Positions 1 through 10,346 are shown, counted from the stretch's first letter. The stretch: 64,000 bases of DNA from Oncomelania hupensis (GCA_036898135.1 CM072527.1:2364373-2428372); one strand, 5' to 3'. Numbers and translations are program-made. Notes: a model not told the origin generated them from the letters alone.

Positions 1-482
1 TACACTGGCTAGCTTACTAATCTCAGTAAACTGGCTAGCTACTAACTTCAGTACAATGGCTAGCTACTAACTTCAGTACACTGGCTAGCTACTAACTTCA
101 GTACAATGGCTAGCTACTAACTTCAGTACACTGGCTAGCTACTAACTTCAGTACACTGGCTAGCTACTAACTTCAGTACACTGGCTAGCTTACTAATCTC
201 AGTAAACTGGCTAGCTACTAACTTCAGTACAATGGCTAGCTACTAACTTCAGTACACTGGCTAGCTACTAACTTCAGTACACTGGCTAGCTACTAACTTC
301 AGTACACTGGCTAGCTACTAACTTCAGTACACTGGCTAGCTACTAACTTCAGTACACTGGCTAGCTACTAACTTCAGTACATTGGCTAGCTACTAACTTC
401 AGTACACTGGCTAGCTACTAACTTCAGTACACTGGCTAGCTTACTAATCTCAGTAAACTGGCTAGCTACTAACTTCAGTACA
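1..482. repeat. 25-bp minisatellite (CTGGCTAGCTACTAACTTCA-type unit)
   Basis: About nineteen head-to-tail copies of a 25-bp unit of the form CTGGCTAGCTACTAACTTCA plus GTACA fill the left edge, and the array probably continues outside the window. A variant unit with CTTACTAATCTCAGTAAA recurs near 9, 188 and 439, so the array has a higher-order pattern. No coding potential. Confidence 0.97.
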
Positions 483-860
483 AATAAAAAATGCGAACGA
501 ATAAAACAAAACCTGATGGTCCCAGCGACTGTATAGGTAGCACAAAATATATTTGCCCAGTACAGTGGCAACGAATAAAATTATTTTTTTTTAAAACTGA
601 AGGTCAGAGCGACTGTTGCACAAACTGTGTACACAGTAACACAATCCGCTGCCCGCTTTTATCGCGCACCACTTCACGTCGAAGAGACATGCTCTGGGCA
701 CTGGGAGAAGTAACATGTACTGCTGTGAACAGTTTAGGACGCAGCCAATCTAAATTCGAAAAAATAAACATTGATTCATCTTTCCGCCTTCTGTAATAGC
801 AATAGATCGCCTCGCATGGAGTTCTATTGAAAAAAAAGCGCGTTTTCGAACCAATATTAT
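483..860. repeat. SINE-like 3' region fragment plus unassigned sequence
   Basis: About 735-835 resembles the downstream body of the tRNA-Arg-headed SINE seen at 20385-20772: it shares a GCAGCCAATCTAAA-like segment, TTTCCGCCTTCT and AATAGC. The tRNA-like head is absent. 483-734 shows no recognisable gene or repeat. Confidence 0.4.
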
Positions 861-913
861 CAGGGGCGGATCTGGGGGGGGTGCACCGGGTGCACGTGCA
901 CCCCCCCACGGAC

Positions 914-1089
914 GACCAAAAAAAAAAAAAAAAGAAGAAGAAGGAAAAGAAGAAGAAGAAAGAAGAGGAAGGAGAAAAAGAAGAGGAAGAAGAATATTCA
1001 GAATATCCATAATATTCATAATAATCATCATGCTAATAATCATGCTAATCATCATCATCAGCAGCAGCAGCAGCAACAGCAGCATAATG

Positions 1090-1171
<82 letters not shown>

Positions 1172-1203
1172 GAAGAAGAAGAAGAAGAAGAAGAATAGAG
1201 GAC

Positions 1204-1266
<63 letters not shown>

Positions 1267-1287
1267 AAGAAGAAGAAGAAGAAGAAG

Positions 1288-1318
<31 letters not shown>

Positions 1319-1395
1319 TGTTTAATGTATTTAAAGTCTTTCCACCAAAGTGATACAATAATAATTTATTTAAAGTCTTTCCACCAAAGTGATAC

Positions 1396-1440
<45 letters not shown>

Positions 1441-1487
1441 CGTCATTTACCTCAAAGATGCTGAAAAAGCGCTATATAAGAATGATA

Positions 1488-1530
<43 letters not shown>
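914..1530. repeat. Cluster of A-run, AAG and AAT microsatellites
   Basis: Poly-A at 918-932, AAG-rich to about 995, AAT at about 1086-1168, AAG at about 1169-1195, AAT at 1207-1238, AAG at 1239-1317, AAT at 1397-1440 and 1489-1529. Two direct copies of TTTAAAGTCTTTCCACCAAA (about 1329 and 1371) separate two of the arrays. Long open frames here are low-complexity artefacts. Confidence 0.95.
1441..1500 (+). repeat. SINE/LINE 3' tail fragment
   Basis: Contains GCGCTATATAAGAATGATAA followed by an AAT tail, the same 3'-terminal motif as the SINEs at 3962, 28030 and the LINE end near 29855. Only about 50 bp of the element remains. Confidence 0.55.
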
Positions 1531-2728
1531 CATTCTCTCCTATTTTCTTTCCCATATCAATCCCTGCCCTCTTCACGCCTCAATCTCCTGTTACCCCCAC
1601 CCCCTCCCTCCTTTCTTCTTTCGTTTAATCACACTCACCAATCGGCCTACACATGTTAGACATGTAACAGCTCAACTTCAAAGAACGCCGGCCAATTATG
1701 ACGTGTAACATCCGCTAAAACGTCATATGCCGCTTGCATTTTGCATTTATGTAAGAGGTTTATTTTCAATGTAAAACATTTATTTCCTTGTGCGCTGGGC
1801 TCATTGTTGATAGAAGCGGGGACTGTCCAGCCTGTAGACTAAACAAGCACAGTGTCAATGATTAGCGCATGATGACAAGACCGGAAATTGGGCGAGAATA
1901 CCTCTGCTTATTTCGTTTAATTAACACTCCTCTCATTCCAGCTCTATGTAGAAGAGTTCATTTTATATTGTGTCACTCTTTATTTAGATAGACGTCAAAG
2001 AAGCAACAGCCTAGCGTTGTTGCACAGCATTAGTGTTAGTTACCAGTTTTTAGGAGTATTTCTATTTTGTGAAAAGACATTTTATATTGTGCTGAACCAT
2101 TTTGTGACCTACCTCACACTGAAGTGGTATGTACATATTTTGTTTGATAATGATGATAGGGATAGAGATAAAGATATTTATAATTTATTTTATTTGTCGT
2201 TTATTCTTGTTAATATTATTCTAATCCTGTTTATTCCTAAAATGTATATTTACAGCAGTTATAGCAACAGCTTGATCTAAGTACAATTAGGTAGCAACTC
2301 AACAACAAAAGAAAGTGTAACACATGTATGTCAGGGCGTTTTGCCCATAAACTGTTGTTTTGAAAGAATAACTGTTCTTTGCTATGAATCTGAGGTAAGA
2401 TACAAAAACTTCTCTCTAACCCCCCCCCCCTCCCCCCCCCAAAAAAAAAAAAATGCACCCTCCCGCGTGAACCCGCTGATCCGCCCTTGATTATTATTAC
2501 TACTACACGACTAATTATACAAAGCACACTGTAAGACACACTTAAGCTTACTGCTGTACTATTACTTTTACTAATTAGTATTAGCGACCTAAATAACACA
2601 AGCACGATCGATTAGTTTGCTCATTAAGGTCTCGCCGAGCATTGCTAACAGTGCTACGGTCGCTAACGTGTGAGAGAATATCGAATGTGAAAGAGGTTTG
2701 GTTAATCCTAAAATAAGATTAGAGGCAA

Positions 2729-3620
2729 ATGAGTAGAAACGATTACGTCAATGTGTTACAAAACACATACCTGACTACGCAAACACTCAAAAGAGTCCAA
2801 AGTCGTCTGAATCAACACCCAAACCACCTCTCTCTCTCTCTCTCTCTCTCTCAATCCTCCCCTATCCCTTCCTTCTCTTTCTCATACATTCACATCTCCT
2901 CTCTCTCCCCCCCTCTCTCCACCACATTTACCCCACCACTCATCCACTTCTTACACCCGACAACGTCCCCAAAGGTAAAACAACTTCAAACAATGCAGTC
3001 AGGTGTTGCAAATATAACGAAAAGTCCAAAGGCTTGAGTCGACTGAAACAACATCCAAACAGCACACAGACCTTCATCTCTCTCTCTCTCTCTCTCTCTC
3101 TCCAGCCACACCTCCACAACCTTCCCCAGAGGCAAACCAATGGTAGAAACAATTACGTCAGGTGTTAAAACACACACACACGCACGCACACACACACACA
3201 CCCACACCCACCTGTGAGTTCAACGAAGAGTCAATAAGTCAAAAGGGTTCACGTCGTCTGACCCAGACACTCAGCTAGCCATCAACCCTTCCCTCCTTCC
3301 TCTGTCTGTCTCTCTCACATCAACCTCCTTCTTCCCCTCCCCAACCCCTATCCTCCACCCCATCAACTCTCCTCCACAGGTCAACGAATTAAAACAATAA
3401 TACGTCAGGTTCAAACACACACACACACACACACTCACACACACACGTGAGCGCTCCGCGAGATTTCATAAAAGGCTTGAGTTGTCCGCCCATCTCCCAG
3501 TCTACTCATTTTCCTTCTCTCACGTCCACGTGTCTCCTTCCCCCCACCCCAATGAACATACTCAGACTCCAAGATGACTGCAAATAGCGACGTCAGGGGT
3601 CAGAAACGCCGCTGAGCAGA
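2729..3620. repeat. Decayed tandem array, about 150-250-bp units
   Basis: Five anchors of the form ATTACGTCAGGTGTT or ACGTCAGGTT occur near 2743, 2996, 3151, 3399 and 3590. Most are followed by a CA run, an AGTC(A)AA/GTCGTCTGA-like block and a TC-rich tract. Units differ by indels and microsatellite slippage. No gene is supported. Confidence 0.6.
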
Positions 3621-3769
3621 AAAAAAAAACTGAAGTCGTCTGCACCATAAACACAGCGTATGGCTGAGACGCGCCATATGCGCTCCAGTGTCGGTACTAA
3701 AAATGAAAAGACGACGACAACGCGCTGAGTACCACCTCTCGCACTAGTGACGGGCAAACCTTTATTTCA

Positions 3770-4187
3770 CGAAGATGGTTTTCCTGAGGACTTTCAATAA
3801 GGCGTCTTCCCATGCTTTGGAAACTCAGTCCCTTGATGTTCAGCAAGCCCAGCCGCTACACTGACGAGCTGAGAATAATACGAAATGGCCATCTGTATCT
3901 ATGGCACAGCACTACTCCACAAATGAAAACCCTTGGCAGCACAGAAGGGGAAGATAGATCTTTATTATTATTATTTATTATTTAATCGTTCTTATATAGC
4001 GCTTTTCCAGCTCAAGAGCTGCTCAAGGCGCTGGCCGATACAGGATCTAACTCAAGCCGACCGAGGCGCCAACTTGCAGCCTTTGGGCGCACCGTAATAA
4101 CGTCCCAGACAACTGAGCACAATCTCTTTCCTATCATTCCCTCATTCCACGGAGCATAGCATCTAATATGGATTATATCCAAGACAT
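3770..4187 (+). repeat. Dispersed family M, single-unit copy interrupted by a SINE
   Basis: Matches 50798-52281 along its length: TTCCTGAGGACTT, CATGCTTTGGAAA, CAGTCCCTTGAT, CAGCAAGCCCAGCC, CACTGACGAGCTGA, then one CATCTGTATCTATGGCAC motif, then GGCAGCA.AGA and GGATTATATCCAAGA. Here the motif occurs once; at 51 kb it is expanded about fifty-fold. A truncated SINE (3962-4121) splits the right half. Confidence 0.8.
3962..4121 (-). mobile_element. SINE 3' portion inserted in family M
   Basis: On the minus strand the end reads GAGCTGGAAAAGCGCTATAT, AAGAAC and an ATT-rich tail. Upstream are GTATCGGCCAGCGCCTTGAG and GGCTGCAAGTTGGCGCC-like blocks shared with the copies at 21497, 28030 and 57865. 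The tRNA-like head is missing. ATCT flanks both sides, and the 52-kb M copy shows the uninterrupted site, so the boundaries are well supported. Confidence 0.75.
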
Positions 4188-4195
4188 TACATTAC

Positions 4196-4775
4196 ATTAC
4201 TGTTACATGATTATTGCTTTAGGTCCAGCGGACTCTTCCGAGCCAAATCAAGACCGGACAACCCCTGATCCGCATACAAGATCTGCCGAGACAACCCTAG
4301 TAGTAAAACTGAAAGCTCTCCACCAGCCAGTCACTTTACAATAAAGACATCCCACGCAGGGGACGCTAATTTATCGAACCCCCGTTTACAAAAACAAAAT
4401 TGAATACAAACAAACATCATTATAAATTATCAACAAAACACATACATATAAAATGCCTACATTGCTAAATAATAACAACATAGGAAGCCCTAGTGACCAC
4501 CTGGCAGAAAGCGTTCAATATTCCCAAGCTGATCCAACAGACCTCATACACAAATATAAGGAGTCTTGTCCCGGAAGAGTTTTCAAGAAAAAAGGTAGGT
4601 GACTGGTCTAGCGAAGAAGAAGATAGTATAGCAGATTGATAGAACAGAGCAGGAATGAGAAAGAGCAAATGAGAAAGACAGCGACAGTGGGAATTTAAAG
4701 CACTAAATTTCCAGAAAGTGGGGATACTATTTATACTGAAACCCCCGGCACCCCAACGGGGGTATATACATGACG
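4196..4775 (-). repeat. Dispersed family B, copy 1
   Basis: Roughly 570 bp, also at 24702-26022 (plus) and 53713-54310 (minus). In sense orientation it starts near GTGCCGGGGGTTTC, has a TATA-like AGTATAAATAGTATCC, a pyrimidine-rich stretch, and ends GAGTCCGCTGGACCTAAAGC followed by a simple tail (here TAATG repeats). No ORF, no LTR partner and no tRNA boxes are evident. It could be a LINE 3' end, a SINE or a solo LTR; the class is unassigned. Confidence 0.75.
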
Positions 4776-4957
4776 TTATCATTAAAGTCCAGTCCCGTCT
4801 CTTTAGGTGAAACCCCTTGATCACGTGTGTATTGTACACACACTTTCTGTCTCCCCAAAGGTAACTTTACTTTGCCTTGGCTAGTCTCAGTTTGTGGAAA
4901 ACCCAGTCTACACCTCTGTCACACACGCTCTCCCTCGGCCTCTCTCCACACCAACCA

Positions 4958-5192
4958 CAAAGGGAGGGAGGAAGAAAGGGAGGAGGGAGGGAGGGAGGGG
5001 GTGGGAAGAGGCAGAGAGGAGGGATGGGGGAGGGGAAGAGCGGGAAAAAAGAGAGAGGGAAGAGGGAGAGAGACGGTGGGGAAGGAAGGTGGATGGGGAG
5101 AGACATAGAGACAGACAGAGAAAAAGACTAGAGACAGAGATAGAGACACGCAGAGACAGACAGACAGACAGACCAAAAGAGAGACTCGGTAA
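4958..5192. repeat. Purine-rich GGA/GA low-complexity tract
   Basis: Imperfect AGGG, GAGA and ACAG repeats on the plus strand. Several overlapping frames stay open only because of composition. 5193-5480 shows nothing recognisable. Confidence 0.9.
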
Positions 5193-5480
5193 TTAATGAC
5201 GCACAGGGCAGAGTCCGAGATAAGAAAGGTGAAAGGTCCATACCTCCTTAGACCAAAGATTATCACTCGCGCACACTACGTCCAACCCGTCCTACTTCTT
5301 ACCGTTCTACGCATTAAAACCGACAAGATTTTTAAATGTAAGGCTGTGTACGCTGACAAACTTCAATTTGTATTAAATGGGCCCACTTTCAAACAGGCCC
5401 CTCGACAGCGCCGTTTAACATTCACATGGAGCGTTGCCCCCACTGAAAAAAAGCCTACAACAAACCACTAGAAAAACAAA

Positions 5481-5485
5481 GCCCC
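5481..5485. other. Target-site duplication of element 1, left
   Basis: GCCCC directly precedes the LTR terminus TGTTAC and is repeated at 16597-16601 after the terminus GTAACA. This defines the full extent of the older LTR retrotransposon. Confidence 0.95.
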
Positions 5486-6104
5486 TGTTACACTCCGTGT
5501 GATGATGGTGTTTTCCTTTATCAGTATCCGATTCAGCCCCAATGCTGAATCCCTGATAAGGTGTAACTCAGATTCGTTTATCCACGCAACCCGTCCAAAC
5601 AGCATACAAGTCACAAAGTCGACGTATGAAGTTTTCCACTTTTATTCAGCACACACCAACAACTGCATACAATTCTCAACTCAACTCAACAACTTTCACA
5701 GCAACTATTCTTTTTACAACACACAAAGCATCGAATATATAATTTTTTTCCTATCCTTCGAGATGACGACAGTTTGTTCTAGAAATGACGCATTACAACT
5801 AACCAATCAGAATTAAGGATCGTCATCACTGACTTACGTCATACGTCTCTCCACACATACCCCGAACCTTCTCTTACTTCGACAATCGTCCCGAAACTTC
5901 GATCGATAGTAAACAAGGAGATCCAGAGTATTCTCCGACAATATCGACCAACAAAAATTATCCACGTTATACAAAGCCTCTCCTAACAACAATGCAAACT
6001 CAAATCAAAGGTAAATAAACTCCATTATTGAATACTTTGCAAAACGAAACGATTAGATCTATCGTGCGCGCTTTAGACACACTTTCGTTCGTTTCAACGT
6101 AACA
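5486..6104 (-). repeat. 3' LTR of element 1 (619 bp)
   Basis: Begins TGTTACACTCCG and ends CAACGTAACA on the plus strand. An AATAAA signal lies on the element strand at 5641-5646. A TATATA-containing AT-rich stretch is at about 5730-5745. Compared with the element 2 LTR, both ends are conserved but the middle differs, so the two elements are distinct subfamilies. Confidence 0.95.
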
Positions 6105-6118
6105 TAACCCCCCACTCA
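6105..6118 (-). promoter_or_regulatory. Polypurine tract of element 1
   Basis: On the element strand GAGTGGGGGGTTA abuts the 3' LTR, the expected plus-strand primer position for LTR retrotransposons. Element 2 has the same tract at 11134-11147. Confidence 0.8.
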
Positions 6119-6359
6119 AGAAGAAATTTACCTAATTTCTTTCAACAACGTTGAAACGTAATGCACAAACAAAGTACAGAATTAAAACTTACTTCAGACT
6201 GTCTCATTTACTGTCAATGTTCTCAGTTTATATACACAGAGTCTATGTTTTTCATCCGCAAGTCTTTCTGGATACTGTCAATGTTCACAGTTCATTCACA
6301 CAAGGTCAATGTTTCTCATCTGCAAGTCTGTTTAGATATTGCCAATGTTCTCCACACAG

Positions 6360-9300
6360 TCACTGTTCTTTCAACCGCAAGGGAACGACGCCCTCGTCAG
6401 TTGCGGTCGTCATCGGCCCAGGGTCAAAGACAGTGATCTCGTGGGCTTTCCTGGAGTCAGTGCATCCTCCGTTGTCTTCTTCTCCCGTCGGATGTCCGAC
6501 GCAGTCAACGTTGTCAGCTCCCAGAATGCATTCGCTGGGTCTCACGGTCAGGTTGGCTTCTGCGGGACGGTGGAACAGCTCCATCAAGGTCTGCAGATGC
6601 TCCTTCCAGGTCTGGGTGTGGACTTCATGTTCGACCAAAGTCGTAGAGCCTGGGACATCATTGAAGCTATGGGGAAATTCGCCCATAAGGTCCTTGAGCT
6701 CCATCTTTTGACCTTCCGTCAAGCCTGGTCCTAGCTTAACGTCATCGATGCCTTCTTTGCTGTGGAAGTCTCCCAGTTCCAACTGTTCCTCGCTGTCAAA
6801 GCTGTTGTCGATCTCAGCCGCTGTTGCTGCCTGCACAGTCTCTGATGGCCTTTCCACGTACAGCTTAAGGAGGTTGGCGTGGTATATCTTGGAATGCTGA
6901 CCGACCTTCACCTTGTAGTCGTTGATCCCCACCACGGTCTCCACTTCGTACGGGCCTTTCCACTGCATCAGCAACTTATTATGATCGGTAGGTAGCAGCA
7001 CCAGCACTTTGTTGCCAGGTTTGAACTTCCTGTTCACAGCCCTACGATCGTAGTAGTGCTTTCCACAGTCTTGGGACTTCTTCAGGTTTTCTCTGGCTAT
7101 CTCGAGAGTCTGCTCCAGCTTCTCCCGTAGCTCAAACACGTACTGGTAGCTGTTCTTCACCTCTGGGGTGTCTACTTCTTTCGTCCACAGTTCTTTTAGG
7201 ATGTGCATCGGCCCTCGGATGGTTCTTCCGTACAGCAGCTCGAACGGAGAAAAGCCGGTGGACTCCTGCGGTACTTCTCTGTAGGCGAAACGTAAGGCGT
7301 TGATATAGCGATGCCATTGTCTGGGTTGCTCGCTGCACAGTTTCTTCAGGGTGGACTTCAGCGTAGCATTGAACTTCTCGACAAGCCCGTTGCACATCGG
7401 ATGGTAGGGTGTCGTAGTCAAATGCCGGATGCTCAGCAGTCTATTGACCTCCTTCATGCAGTCAGAGACGAACTGCGTCCCGAGGTCTGTCAGGATCTCT
7501 TCAGGCACTCCAAGTCTACTGAACATGTCCACTAGCGCCTCTGCAACAGTTTCAGTGTCAATCTTCTTCAGAGGCACTGGGTACCGAGTCGCATAGTCCA
7601 CTAAAGTCAGTACCCACCGACGACCTTCTTCACTCGGAGGTCTTATTTCGCCGATTAAGTCTAAGGCCACCCTCTTGAAAGGTCGGTCGATCAGAGGCAT
7701 CCTCTGCATAGGCACTTTCGGGACCCTTCCTCGAGGTATGGTCTTCTGGCAAATGTCACACGATCGGCAGAAACGGCTGACGTCCGCATTAAGTCCTGGC
7801 CAGTAGAACACCGCCTGGATTCTATCCGACGTCTTCTTGATACCCAGGTGACCTCCCATGATTGAGTCATGCGCTACTTCCATCACCTGGCGCCTTAGGG
7901 GTAACGGTACCAAGACTTGACGTAGTGGTTTCCCTCCGTTGACCCTCGGGTGCTGGAAGATTCGGTACAGGATCTTGGCCTTCACCTCAAAGTAGACCGT
8001 ACCACTGCCTTTGGTCACGTGGTCTTGGCGGTTCCTGTACTTGTTTAAAGTACTATCAGCTTCCTGGAGCTGGATCAGCTTATCTCTGTCCACGATGGCA
8101 GCTTTAGAGTTGTCGGCGACCTTCAGTGGCGTAGACGTCTTGTCTCTCTTGGCCTGGGCCCTGGTTGTAACGGCACCGACGATCTCTGGTCGGCAGGGCT
8201 GAGCCGGAGTAACCACATTGTCCCGTAGCAGCTCTGTAATGTCTCCATCGGGAAATGGCAATGGATCCTCCTCCACAACTTCGACACGTTGGGTTGAGGC
8301 AGGACTCCACTCTGGATCGGGGTCGTCGGGTCGTCTCGCGCCGTCGATATTCCCGATCATCAAATCATACAGCGGCTTCTTCAGGCAAACCGCTTCGACT
8401 TCGCCTATGTAGAAAGGGGTGTTGACATGAATCTTCGCAACTGGCGCTCTTACACATTTGCTGTCGGCCATAAGTGTCCATTTTGAATCGCCAGTGAACT
8501 GTTCTTTAGCGATTATGTCTTCTCTGACGATGACCCCACTGCAGCCAGAGTCTCTTAGAACAGTCACTTCATGATTTCCGACGCGTCCCTTTGAAACAGG
8601 CATGTTCCGGACGGTCACAGCTGCGCTGGCGACGACGGGGATGGATTTTCCGTTGGCAAGGAGAAGTTGGCCATCGGTTATGCACTCTTGCACGTCCGCA
8701 GGAGTAGCTGCGCGCTCGGTCTCACTCGGAAGAATGACGCTCCCGCCGCACACTTGATGGTCAGATCTACTGTTTTGCCGTTGATTGGAGAAACGTCTCT
8801 GTCGGTTGCCCACCGCTGCATTGTCCGTACTGCCCCGCTGTCCGCTACTTTTGTTTTGAGGACAGTTAGCCGCTCTGTGGTCTGTAGCGTTGCAGGTGAA
8901 ACAGCCTCTTGAATGCCCTTCCCTGGGAGGATGCGTGGAGTCAGTGTGTCTCTGGCTCGTCTGGCTCCCCTGGATCTGGTTCCCATGGCTTGCCGTCTTC
9001 TGAAAGTGTTTCGTCGCGCTGGGTGGCCCCAACGTTTTCTCATGAGCGATGAGATATCTTTCAGCAGCCTCAGCAACGTCTTTTAGCGTCTGCAACTTTT
9101 GTATTTCCAAGTGGATCGCGAGGTCCTTAGGGCAGGCGTTGAGTAATTGTTCCCTCACGATCAGCTCATGGAGACTCTCGTAAGTCTTCCCTTTGCCTGA
9201 TAATTCCACCCACTTGTGTAGATATGACGACAGGCGCTCCACAAACTGCGGCGTCTCGTCTGACTTAGGCCGGCATTCACGGAAGCGTTTACGGTAGCCC

Positions 9301-9836
9301 TTCTCTGTAAAGTTGTAGCACTGCAACAGGGCCTCTTTCAAGACGTCGTAGTTTTTGGCGTCATCGTTCGACAGTCTGGTGTAAACTTCGAGCGCTTGCC
9401 CCGTCAGAAGTGCACTCAGTCGAATTGCCCAGTCTTGAGGTTGCCAGTTAGAGCTTTCGGCGAACCTTTCGAATCTCGCCAGATAGCTGTCGATCTGGTC
9501 CTTCCCGTCGACGAAAGCTGGCAATTTTGGAGCCGTATGGTCGTTGGTGACTTGTGGAGCATGCTGATTGTTCTGGATACGCGCCAACTCTTGCTGGTAC
9601 TGACGATCAGCTTCTAGTCGTCTCTCTTCCATCTCGTCACGCCGACGCTGTTCCTCTAACTCTCTTTCTTGACGCCGGTCTTCTCTTTCTTCTCGACGAC
9701 GCTGCTCTTCTAATTCTCTTTCTTGACGCTGCTGTTCAATTTCTCTCTCTTGTATTCTCTCCTGAGACTTGACGTACTCCGTCAGCTGTTTGCCTTTCAG
9801 ATTCAGTGCAATCCCTTTCTGCCAGAAGTCGGCCAT
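6360..9836 (-). CDS. Gag-protease-integrase polyprotein with RT remnant, element 1 (1158 aa)
   Basis: One intact frame. Residues 25-90 form a charged Glu/Arg-rich predicted coiled coil. A gypsy Gag-like core follows at about 102-270, then a CCHC zinc knuckle (C312, C315, H320, C325) and a retropepsin DSG at D429. The integrase has H656, H663, C690 and C693 in the zinc-binding domain, the D726/D784/E820 (DD35E) triad and a KGPY module near 960. Residues about 1037-1075 match the segment that normally precedes reverse transcriptase. They join directly to a segment (TWKEHL, 1076 on) that normally lies after the YxDD motif. The catalytic RT core and RNase H are therefore missing. Compared with element 2 there are a one-residue Gag deletion and a two-residue deletion in the integrase core (RYP-VPLK). 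Start chosen at ATG 9836, the first in frame after the leader and conserved in element 2. Confidence 0.93.
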   Translation of the reverse strand: MADFWQKGIALNLKGKQLTEYVKSQERIQEREIEQQRQERELEEQRRREEREDRRQERELEEQRRRDEMEERRLEADRQYQQELARIQNNQHAPQVTNDHTAPKLPAFVDGKDQIDSYLARFERFAESSNWQPQDWAIRLSALLTGQALEVYTRLSNDDAKNYDVLKEALLQCYNFTEKGYRKRFRECRPKSDETPQFVERLSSYLHKWVELSGKGKTYESLHELIVREQLLNACPKDLAIHLEIQKLQTLKDVAEAAERYLIAHEKTLGPPSATKHFQKTASHGNQIQGSQTSQRHTDSTHPPREGHSRGCFTCNATDHRAANCPQNKSSGQRGSTDNAAVGNRQRRFSNQRQNSRSDHQVCGGSVILPSETERAATPADVQECITDGQLLLANGKSIPVVASAAVTVRNMPVSKGRVGNHEVTVLRDSGCSGVIVREDIIAKEQFTGDSKWTLMADSKCVRAPVAKIHVNTPFYIGEVEAVCLKKPLYDLMIGNIDGARRPDDPDPEWSPASTQRVEVVEEDPLPFPDGDITELLRDNVVTPAQPCRPEIVGAVTTRAQAKRDKTSTPLKVADNSKAAIVDRDKLIQLQEADSTLNKYRNRQDHVTKGSGTVYFEVKAKILYRIFQHPRVNGGKPLRQVLVPLPLRRQVMEVAHDSIMGGHLGIKKTSDRIQAVFYWPGLNADVSRFCRSCDICQKTIPRGRVPKVPMQRMPLIDRPFKRVALDLIGEIRPPSEEGRRWVLTLVDYATRYPVPLKKIDTETVAEALVDMFSRLGVPEEILTDLGTQFVSDCMKEVNRLLSIRHLTTTPYHPMCNGLVEKFNATLKSTLKKLCSEQPRQWHRYINALRFAYREVPQESTGFSPFELLYGRTIRGPMHILKELWTKEVDTPEVKNSYQYVFELREKLEQTLEIARENLKKSQDCGKHYYDRRAVNRKFKPGNKVLVLLPTDHNKLLMQWKGPYEVETVVGINDYKVKVGQHSKIYHANLLKLYVERPSETVQAATAAEIDNSFDSEEQLELGDFHSKEGIDDVKLGPGLTEGQKMELKDLMGEFPHSFNDVPGSTTLVEHEVHTQTWKEHLQTLMELFHRPAEANLTVRPSECILGADNVDCVGHPTGEEDNGGCTDSRKAHEITVFDPGPMTTATDEGVVPLRLKEQ

Positions 9837-9843
9837 CTTGATG

Positions 9844-9942
9844 CTTTTCTGGAAAGTTCTTTTCTGGAAGGTTCTTTTCTGGAAAGTTCTTTTCTGGAAA
9901 GTTCTTGACTGTGCTGTACCTTTCTAGACTGTTCTAGAACAG
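9844..9942 (-). promoter_or_regulatory. Heat-shock-element-like array in the element 1 leader
   Basis: Four 15-bp tandem repeats each contain TTCnnGAAnnTTC (9847-9859, 9862-9874, 9877-9889, 9892-9904). Each is three perfect alternating pentamers, the consensus bound by trimeric HSF. A further TTCTAGACTGTTCTAGAA at 9922-9939 adds three perfect pentamers and one mismatched. The array sits 11-110 bp upstream of the gag ATG. Binding and function are inferred. Confidence 0.55.
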
Positions 9943-10346
9943 CACGCTTTCTGCAGTAGCGCTGATGCTTGTCACTAGTCGCCTTCGCTGACGCAGGCCA
10001 CGCTGTCCTCGTCGTATTCGACGCTGCACCACGCTGGTGTTGATGTATACGCTCCTGTGCTGAAGTAGACGCGACGTCCGCTCGTCGCTCTCTCTAATAC
10101 TGGCGATGTAGCTCCGAGACTGTCCCTCGACGTAGTCTTACGGCAGCAACGTAGTCCCGATCTGTTGTTCGCTCACGAAGCAACTCTTCAGCGACTGCAC
10201 GCCCTTGCAGTCAACCCGAACCTATCGGTGATGTAGTCCCAGTATGTTGGCCCCTCTCGACGCAACTCGTTGGCGGCTACCCTCGATGACTGCCTCTCGT
10301 AACGTTGACTCGCTTGTTGTAGCAGTTGAACCCTTGGCTATGGCGT
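9943..10346 (-). other. 5' leader of element 1
   Basis: GC-richer untranslated leader between the primer-binding region and the heat-shock-like array, about 94% alike to 15042-15445 by eye. No long conserved ORF: element 2 has a 123-codon upstream ORF here that is not open in this copy. Confidence 0.6.

Larger units (their letters stand above)
861..2489. mobile_element. Degenerate non-autonomous hAT-like DNA element
   Basis: The left end begins CAGGGGCGGATC and the right end is GATCCGCCCTTG, an 11/12 inverted match of the type common in hAT transposons. The flanking 8-mers AATATTAT (853-860) and ATTATTAT (2490-2497) agree at 7/8, as expected for an aged 8-bp target duplication. No transposase ORF is present. 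The interior holds triplet microsatellites, a SINE tail and about 850 bp (1530-2400) with no gene. The right flank is AT-rich and simple, so the duplication evidence is moderate. Confidence 0.5.

Noticed and set aside
1..482. CRISPR-like array
   Set aside because: Direct 25-bp repeats without spacers, in an animal genome: a minisatellite.
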